A stretch of 9,515 nt of DNA from Schwartzia sp. (in: firmicutes). Its GTDB lineage: Bacteria > Bacillota > Negativicutes > Selenomonadales > Selenomonadaceae. The notes below the pieces were generated by a model. That model saw only the letters and a program-made list of their open reading frames with translations. It searched no databases and was not told where the DNA came from. The position numbers and the translations under genes are program-made. Shown here in pieces: positions 5,610 to 9,515 of this stretch (position 1 is its first letter; every line of letters begins with the position of its first letter). Location: NCBI GenBank assembly GCA_024691625.1, contig JAILNL010000074.1:1-9515 (forward strand), read 5' to 3'.

Positions 5610-7718
5610 TCAATAGCGATTCTTTCTTCTGAACCGCGGGAGCAAAAAACCATTTTTTCCGCTGCTGAGGATACGTGCGCTGTTAAGCACTACCGCCAGC
5701 GTAGCCGTGTTATGGATAATAGCCGCCCAAAGCGGATTTATTTTTCCGAGAGCGCCCAAAAGCATAGCGGCGGAGTTTACTGTGATTGTCGCCATGAAGT
5801 TTTGGCGAATCAATCTCATGGTACGCCGCCCTATGGAAAGCGCCGTCATAAGGCCCTCAGGGTCTTCGGAGCGGATTGTCACCGCGCCGGACTCGGCGGC
5901 AATATCTGTCTGCTGCCCGCCAAGGCTTACGCCGACGTTTGCAAAGGCAAGCGCAGGAGCGTCATTTATACCGTCTCCGACCATCATGATACATCCGCGT
6001 TCCTTCAGCTTCTGGACGTAGTTTGCCTTATCCTCGGGAAGAACCTCTGCGTAGAAGGAGTCTATATCCATCTCCTGTGCTACCTGTGCGGCGACCTCCT
6101 TGGAGTCACCTGTGAGCATCACGATTTCATCAATACCGTGACGGCGCATCTGATTAAGCGTCTTTTTCATCTTCGGACGAATCGGGTCATTGATGCCTAT
6201 GACACCCAGAAGCTTTTTATCGCGCGCCACATAAATGCGGTTTGGCGATGTATCCTCTATCATGATATCATCAAGCCTTTTGACCTTGGATTCTTCCATA
6301 AATTTCCTGCTGCCCACAAGCACCGCGCCGCCCTTGAAGCCTTCAAAATCGGGCACAGAGGCTTTCATGCCGCGGGCCACAATCGTTTCCGAGCTCTTAT
6401 GCTGCGGAACAACCCATTCCTTTTGACGGACGTATTTCTGGATTGCCACGGCAAGCGGATGCACGGAGTGCATTTCAGCCGAAGCGGCAAGAAGAACCGT
6501 TTCCTTCTCGCTGACACCTTCGACAGTGCGGATAGAGGAAATCTGCGGCACGCCTATAGTCAGCGTACCTGTCTTGTCCAACACAAGTGTATCTGCCTCG
6601 GCCAAGGCCTCGATATAGTTTCCGCCCTTTACGAGAATACCCTTCTTCGCAGCAGCGGCAATGGCTGCCGAAATAGCTGTAGCCGTGGAGAGCTTCAGTC
6701 CGCACGAAAAGTCTATAAAGAGCAGGTTCAGCACACGCTGCCAGTCACGCGTCGCACCGTAAACCACTACTGCACCCAAAAGCGATACGGGCACAAGGAG
6801 ATTTGCCATCTGATCTGCAAAGTTCTGCACCGGAGCACGCTGCGCCTGTGCTTCTTCCACCAGGTGCACGATATGCGCCAGAGACGTATCCTTGCCTACC
6901 TTTTCGACGAGAATCACAAGCTCGCCCGCCTCTACTACACTTCCTGCATAGACACGGGATTTTGCCTGCTTCATGGCAGGGTTTGATTCACCTGTTATTG
7001 AGGACTGATTGACAGCAGCGGAGCCTTCCAATACGCGTCCGTCAATACATATCATCTCACCTGCATGAGCGGCAATCATATCCCCTGCCTTCAGTGACTC
7101 CACAGGAACCTTTCTTTCCACGCCACCGTCCATCAGCCACACAAAGCGCTGATTGAGATTCAGAAGCCCCGAAATCTGGCGGCGTGCACGCTCTGCGGCG
7201 TAACTCGTCAGCATTTCGGCAACGTTTGACAAAGTAAGCAGCGTAAGACTAGATTCCGGACGCCCCGAAAGTACGGATGCCGCAACAGCCGTTGCTGTCA
7301 GGGTATCGGCATTAGGACGGCGTTCACGGACGAGTCCGCAAAATCCGCTTTTGAAAAGCTCCCTGGCCATACCGAGAACAAGCAGGCTCCTGACAAAGCG
7401 AAGCCCTGCATAAGCCGCGGGAGCATTTTTCTCCAATAATTTCATGGCAGCAAAGACGCCGAGAGAAATCAAAGCATCTCTGCGATAATCTTCCATTTTA
7501 GGCTCGGAAATACGTTCCTCCGCCCTCTGACGGATACGCTTGACCTGCCGCAATGCCGCAGGTGAAAGCCGCAATCCGCTGTACCATACGCGGAGCAGCT
7601 TTCCCTCCGCAGCCGCCGATACTACTCCTTTGGCAGCACGGAGACGTGCTCCCGCCAGAATCCTCTCTTCATGCGAAAGCTCCGCTGCCAGTGGAACGCT
7701 CACAAGACGGTAGCTCAT
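5610..7718 (-). CDS. Atypical P1B-type heavy-metal-translocating ATPase
   Basis: This 702-residue membrane protein couples ATP hydrolysis to metal transport. P-type hallmarks are TGES (242-245, actuator), DKTGT (381-385, phosphorylated Asp381), SVHP (418-421, the P1B nucleotide-domain HP motif), MLTGD (534-538) and GDGINDAP (581-588). Hydrophobic segments fit the eight-helix P1B plan: four before TGES, two around 307-360 and two at about 644-684. The ion-path motif is FSCGLKLSTAT (337-347), so Ser-Cys-Gly replaces the usual Cys-Pro-Cys. The first 70 residues look like a degenerate ferredoxin-like domain without CxxC. The tail is Arg/Lys-rich (RFRRKNRY). I start at ATG 7718, which overlaps the upstream stop as ATGA and implies translational coupling. 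Substrate cannot be read from sequence. Resemblance to ferrosome FezB (P1B-6) or mycobacterial CtpC is inferred from context. Confidence 0.93.
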   Translation of the reverse strand: MSYRLVSVPLAAELSHEERILAGARLRAAKGVVSAAAEGKLLRVWYSGLRLSPAALRQVKRIRQRAEERISEPKMEDYRRDALISLGVFAAMKLLEKNAPAAYAGLRFVRSLLVLGMARELFKSGFCGLVRERRPNADTLTATAVAASVLSGRPESSLTLLTLSNVAEMLTSYAAERARRQISGLLNLNQRFVWLMDGGVERKVPVESLKAGDMIAAHAGEMICIDGRVLEGSAAVNQSSITGESNPAMKQAKSRVYAGSVVEAGELVILVEKVGKDTSLAHIVHLVEEAQAQRAPVQNFADQMANLLVPVSLLGAVVVYGATRDWQRVLNLLFIDFSCGLKLSTATAISAAIAAAAKKGILVKGGNYIEALAEADTLVLDKTGTLTIGVPQISSIRTVEGVSEKETVLLAASAEMHSVHPLAVAIQKYVRQKEWVVPQHKSSETIVARGMKASVPDFEGFKGGAVLVGSRKFMEESKVKRLDDIMIEDTSPNRIYVARDKKLLGVIGINDPIRPKMKKTLNQMRRHGIDEIVMLTGDSKEVAAQVAQEMDIDSFYAEVLPEDKANYVQKLKERGCIMMVGDGINDAPALAFANVGVSLGGQQTDIAAESGAVTIRSEDPEGLMTALSIGRRTMRLIRQNFMATITVNSAAMLLGALGKINPLWAAIIHNTATLAVVLNSARILSSGKNGFLLPRFRRKNRY

Positions 7719-8329
7719 GCAATCCGCCATCCTCTCAGCAGCGAGAACGCCCACCAAATGAGCTGCGGGCCGGGCGGAAGCTGCTTCAAAATGAGTATTT
7801 TCTGAAGTCCTCTGATGGTAAACAGAAGCGATAACAGTGAAGGCAAGTCAAACCAACCGCCTGTCATCATTTTAATCTGATGATTGATTGCGTTAAACGT
7901 ACCACGTACACTCTGTCCGAATACTGCAAGAGTTTCTGCCGAGCCCTCGTGTGAAGCTGAGGAATCAACCGCGCCAATCTGTGCGCTGCCTCCCGGCGCA
8001 CCGAACACACGGGTTTGCAAATGCAATGCAGCTGCATCCATTCTTGCCTCGTCACCGTGGTACACAATCAAAAGGCTTCCCGTTACGGGGTTTGCCTTTA
8101 CCTCATCAATAAAATCCAGCTTTGTCAGAGATGTCTCCAGAAGCTTTGCGAGCTCTTCGTTCCCCACAAGACGTTTCGCATAGTAGCGTCTGCGTCCCGG
8201 GATAGCGCGCGCCAGCGTAAAAGCAGGAGCTTCTGCTTCTGCTTTTGCCTTTACAGGGCAGCCCTGCAAAAGGCGGCGGACCCCCTTTCCAAAAGCCAAT
8301 CCCATCATCATTCCTGACATATAGGACAT
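7715..8329 (-). CDS. Metal-ATPase-associated protein with an HMA_2-like domain and membrane-associated C-terminus
   Basis: This 204-residue protein has a Gly/Met-rich hydrophobic N-terminus (about 1-23). A ferredoxin-like module follows (about 36-108) with IPGRRRYYAKRLVGNEELAK and NPVTGSLLIVY. After a Ser/Gly/Ala-rich linker, the C-terminal part (about 137-204) contains GGWFDLPSLLSLLF and a Trp-rich hydrophobic end. The module matches the style of HMA_2-type proteins encoded next to P-type ATPases but has no CxxC metal site. It shares IPGRxRxY and LVGNExLAK with the product of 8362-8835, so the two are paralogues. AGGAAG lies 7 nt before the ATG at 8329. The gene ends by ATGA overlap with the ATPase, so a complex with it is likely. 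A role as metal chaperone, regulatory subunit or membrane scaffold is inference. Confidence 0.8.
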   Translation of the reverse strand: MSYMSGMMMGLAFGKGVRRLLQGCPVKAKAEAEAPAFTLARAIPGRRRYYAKRLVGNEELAKLLETSLTKLDFIDEVKANPVTGSLLIVYHGDEARMDAAALHLQTRVFGAPGGSAQIGAVDSSASHEGSAETLAVFGQSVRGTFNAINHQIKMMTGGWFDLPSLLSLLFTIRGLQKILILKQLPPGPQLIWWAFSLLRGWRIA

Positions 8330-8361
8330 ACTTTATCTTCCTTTCCATTAAAACCTACGCA

Positions 8362-8835
8362 TTATTTTTTCTTAACATGCGTCCTTATATAATCTTCCAT
8401 TCGGGCCAAATCCGGATTTGTCCTCAGGATTTTCTGGTCATACTCCAAAAGAATAGACCCCGTCGTCGTGTTAGTACGAACGCTCTTCATACCCGCAGCA
8501 GAGGAAAGCTCATCTTCCACCTGCTTTGCAAGTGCTTCATTCCCGACGAGCGCACGTGTATAAAGACGTGTACGGCCCGGAATATACGAAGCAACATCAA
8601 CCGCGCGGACGAAAAAATCCAGTTTGGATTGCGGAAAAAGCGTCATATCCAAAAAACCACCGTTCATTTTAATATCCTGCTGCAGCTTTTTGCGGTACTG
8701 CCATGCATGAAGCACAGAAAGACCTGTCCAAACTGCTCCGCAGATTATATGCCCGCGCTTCGACGGCAGAGCAAGCGACAAAATCGTGCCTGCCACAGCC
8801 CCGAGCATGGGAATACCCAGCGATATTTGCTTCAT
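8362..8835 (-). CDS. Small membrane protein with an HMA_2-like domain
   Basis: This 157-residue protein has two predicted membrane helices near the N-terminus (about 4-23 and 28-45), a basic stretch (YRKKLQQ), and a ferredoxin-like module at about 70-153. The module reads IPGRTRLYTRALVGNEALAK, then TNTTTGSILLEY, and the protein ends HVKKK. It is a paralogue of the 204-aa neighbour and also lacks CxxC. I start at ATG 8835 with GGAGAG 6 nt upstream; an upstream ATG at 8880 would begin inside the intergenic hairpin. The gene follows the 68-aa protein after a hairpin-containing gap and precedes the 204-aa gene by 32 nt. It is probably a membrane-anchored partner of the ATPase. Function is not established. 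Confidence 0.8.
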   Translation of the reverse strand: MKQISLGIPMLGAVAGTILSLALPSKRGHIICGAVWTGLSVLHAWQYRKKLQQDIKMNGGFLDMTLFPQSKLDFFVRAVDVASYIPGRTRLYTRALVGNEALAKQVEDELSSAAGMKSVRTNTTTGSILLEYDQKILRTNPDLARMEDYIRTHVKKK

Positions 8836-8844
8836 AACAATCTC

Positions 8845-8894
8845 TCCAAAAACAAATAAAGGAAACTGTCTTTGTACCAAAGGCAGTCTCCTTT
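8845..8894 (-). terminator. Intra-operon hairpin with U-rich tail (partial terminator or stabiliser)
   Basis: A long stem (8858-8873 with 8879-8894, one G-U and one mismatch on the minus strand, 5-nt loop) begins 10 nt after the stop of the 68-aa gene. Its 3' arm ends CCTTT and is followed by ATTTGTTTTT. It has the look of an intrinsic terminator, but the next gene begins 22 nt later with no room for a promoter. Read-through is therefore needed for the remaining three genes. Confidence 0.75.
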
Positions 8895-8904
8895 CTGCTG
8901 ACTA

Positions 8905-9111
8905 TTATTTCTCCTGAGCCTTCTGTGCTGCAATCAGGTCCTCAAGCTCTTCCTTCTGACGCTCAAGCTCAGCCAAAGGAATCTGTCCTGCGGGTGCGCC
9001 TTCCGTAAGCGCCATCATCTGACGTTCACGCTCCTGCATAAAACGGTACCCGAATACACCTGCAACAGCTCCGACTGCAAGTCCAATCCAAAAATCGCTT
9101 CTTGAAAACAT
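8905..9111 (-). CDS. Small membrane-anchored protein, first gene of the metal-ATPase set
   Basis: This 68-residue protein has one Gly/Ala-rich membrane helix (FWIGLAVGAVAGVFGYRF, 7-24). A basic turn (QERERQ) and a charged C-terminal helix follow (PLAELERQKEELEDLIAAQKAQEK), likely a coiled coil or amphipathic helix. I start at ATG 9111, 5 nt after GGGAGGAG; the in-frame ATG at 9126 overlaps that site. I do not recognise a named family. The plan of one helix plus a soluble helical tail, next to a P1B ATPase, recalls PacL proteins that assemble mycobacterial CtpC into platforms. I see no His/Asp metal motif like that of PacL1. As the promoter-proximal gene before a partial terminator, it may be made in excess over its partners. 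Confidence 0.75.
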   Translation of the reverse strand: MFSRSDFWIGLAVGAVAGVFGYRFMQERERQMMALTEGAPAGQIPLAELERQKEELEDLIAAQKAQEK

Positions 9112-9162
9112 ACATACTCCTCCCATGTTTTATGCCTTTCGGCAGTTTTTACTACGGATAAT

Positions 9163-9191
9163 ATTATATATCAACTGATAATAATATTCAA
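9163..9191 (-). promoter_or_regulatory. Promoter of the metal-ATPase operon
   Basis: The minus strand shows TTGAAT (9191-9186), a 17-nt spacer and a perfect TATAAT (9168-9163). The start is expected near 9156, about 45 nt before the 68-aa gene. No other good promoter appears before the four genes. Confidence 0.85.
9176..9190. promoter_or_regulatory. Fur-box-like operator overlapping the promoter
   Basis: TGATAATAATATTCA matches the Bacillus 7-1-7 Fur consensus TGATAATNATTATCA at 12 of 14 defined bases. It overlaps the -35 box and spacer, where a repressor would block polymerase. A second GATAATATTATA lies at 9157-9168 over the -10. The region is A/T-rich, so chance similarity is possible. 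PerR or another Fur-family regulator would fit nearly as well. Confidence 0.5.
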
Positions 9192-9271
9192 GTTCAGCTT
9201 ACTTTAAAGCTTTCGTTCATCGTACTGAATTATCTTTTATTTACCTTTTGCTTTACTGTACTCCGCGGAAT

Positions 9272-9311
9272 AAAAAAAGAAGTCGGTTGAATAAATCAGC
9301 CGACTTCTTTT
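9272..9311 (-). terminator. Terminator of the partial right-edge gene
   Basis: A stem of about 16 pairs (9275-9290 with 9296-9311) with a 5-nt loop has one mismatch on the minus strand. A seven-T run (9278-9272) spans the end of its 3' arm and continues past it on that strand. It separates the right-edge gene from the ATPase operon. The plus direction is also U-rich after the stem. Confidence 0.9.
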
Positions 9312-9334
9312 CATTTTCTGTTTTTCATTTTAAT

Positions 9335-9515
9335 TCAGCATTTCAGTTTCTGATACTCTGCCACCCGGCCTACACTGAAGTGGAGAATCCATTCCGGGCG
9401 TTCCGTAATCGGAGTCCAAAAGCCGTATGCCTTGCCCTGCGGGCCTTCATAGGCCACATGCACGGACTTGTTTTCATCAATTGCCTTGTTGCACAGGCAG
9501 CCCTTATGGTCTTCG
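9335..9515 (-). CDS. C-terminal part of an unrecognised protein (truncated by the window edge)
   Basis: The minus strand has an open frame from the edge (first complete codon at 9514) to TGA at 9337-9335, 59 residues. It begins EDHKGCLCNKAIDENKSVHV, continues with YEGPQGKAYGFWTPITERPEW, and ends VAEYQKLKC. A terminator follows 24 nt after the stop, and the codon use looks like real coding sequence. The CLC pair and the terminal Cys could bind metal, but I do not recognise the family and propose no function. It appears transcriptionally separate from the ATPase operon. Confidence 0.7.
   Translation of the reverse strand, partial: EDHKGCLCNKAIDENKSVHVAYEGPQGKAYGFWTPITERPEWILHFSVGRVAEYQKLKC

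Noticed and set aside
5502..6986. A 494-codon plus-strand open frame opposite the P-type ATPase
   Set aside because: It is antisense to a gene with all P-type motifs. The translation is Cys/His/Arg-rich without domains, and no promoter or ribosome-binding site supports it.
1..9515. CRISPR array, tRNA genes, insertion sequence or prophage genes
   Set aside because: I saw no regularly spaced repeats, no tRNA cloverleaf sequences, and no transposase or integrase reading frames on either strand.

Overview
The window looks like chromosomal DNA from a Bacillota (Firmicutes) bacterium, plausibly one of the Negativicutes. The signs are a glycine-type T-box leader, strong Shine-Dalgarno sites, crisp sigma-A-like promoters, Rho-independent terminators before U-runs, and the protein sequences themselves. 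The lineage is an inference from gene style; no marker settles it. Every gene I can support reads on the minus strand, so transcription runs from right to left.

Layout in transcriptional order: (a) At 9515-9335 is the C-terminal end of an unrecognised protein, closed by a terminator. (b) At 9191-5610 is a four-gene operon-like set: a 68-aa membrane protein, two small proteins sharing a ferredoxin-like metal-ATPase-associated (HMA_2-like) module, and a 702-aa P1B-type metal ATPase. The ATPase lacks both the CxxC domain and the usual CPC membrane motif. The set has a consensus promoter overlapped by a Fur-box-like sequence, and a strong internal hairpin follows the first gene. The composition recalls ferrosome (fez) clusters or the CtpC/PacL metal-efflux platforms. 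This is the most interesting part of the window. (c) At 5605-3479 is a monocistronic htpG (Hsp90) with its own promoter and terminator. (d) At 3478-812 is a pantothenate set: a bile-acid-symporter-family carrier resembling PanS, then panC, then panD. The carrier has a roughly 180-nt leader with a terminator and a possible competing antiterminator, so it is probably an attenuator or riboswitch. A cluster of palindromes separates panC and panD. (e) At 675-231 is rpsT (ribosomal protein S20), probably starting at TTG, with its own promoter and terminator. (f) At 224-1 are a promoter and a glycine T-box leader whose gene (expected glyQS or glyS) lies beyond the left edge.

How the genes work together: PanD makes beta-alanine and PanC joins it to pantoate. 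The neighbouring carrier could supply pantoate precursors, and panB and panE are not in this window. In region (b) the two HMA-like proteins and the small membrane protein probably act as partners or scaffolds of the ATPase in handling a transition metal. Iron is favoured only because of the Fur-like site and the ferrosome resemblance. All promoter, operator, attenuator and RNA-fold calls were made by eye.
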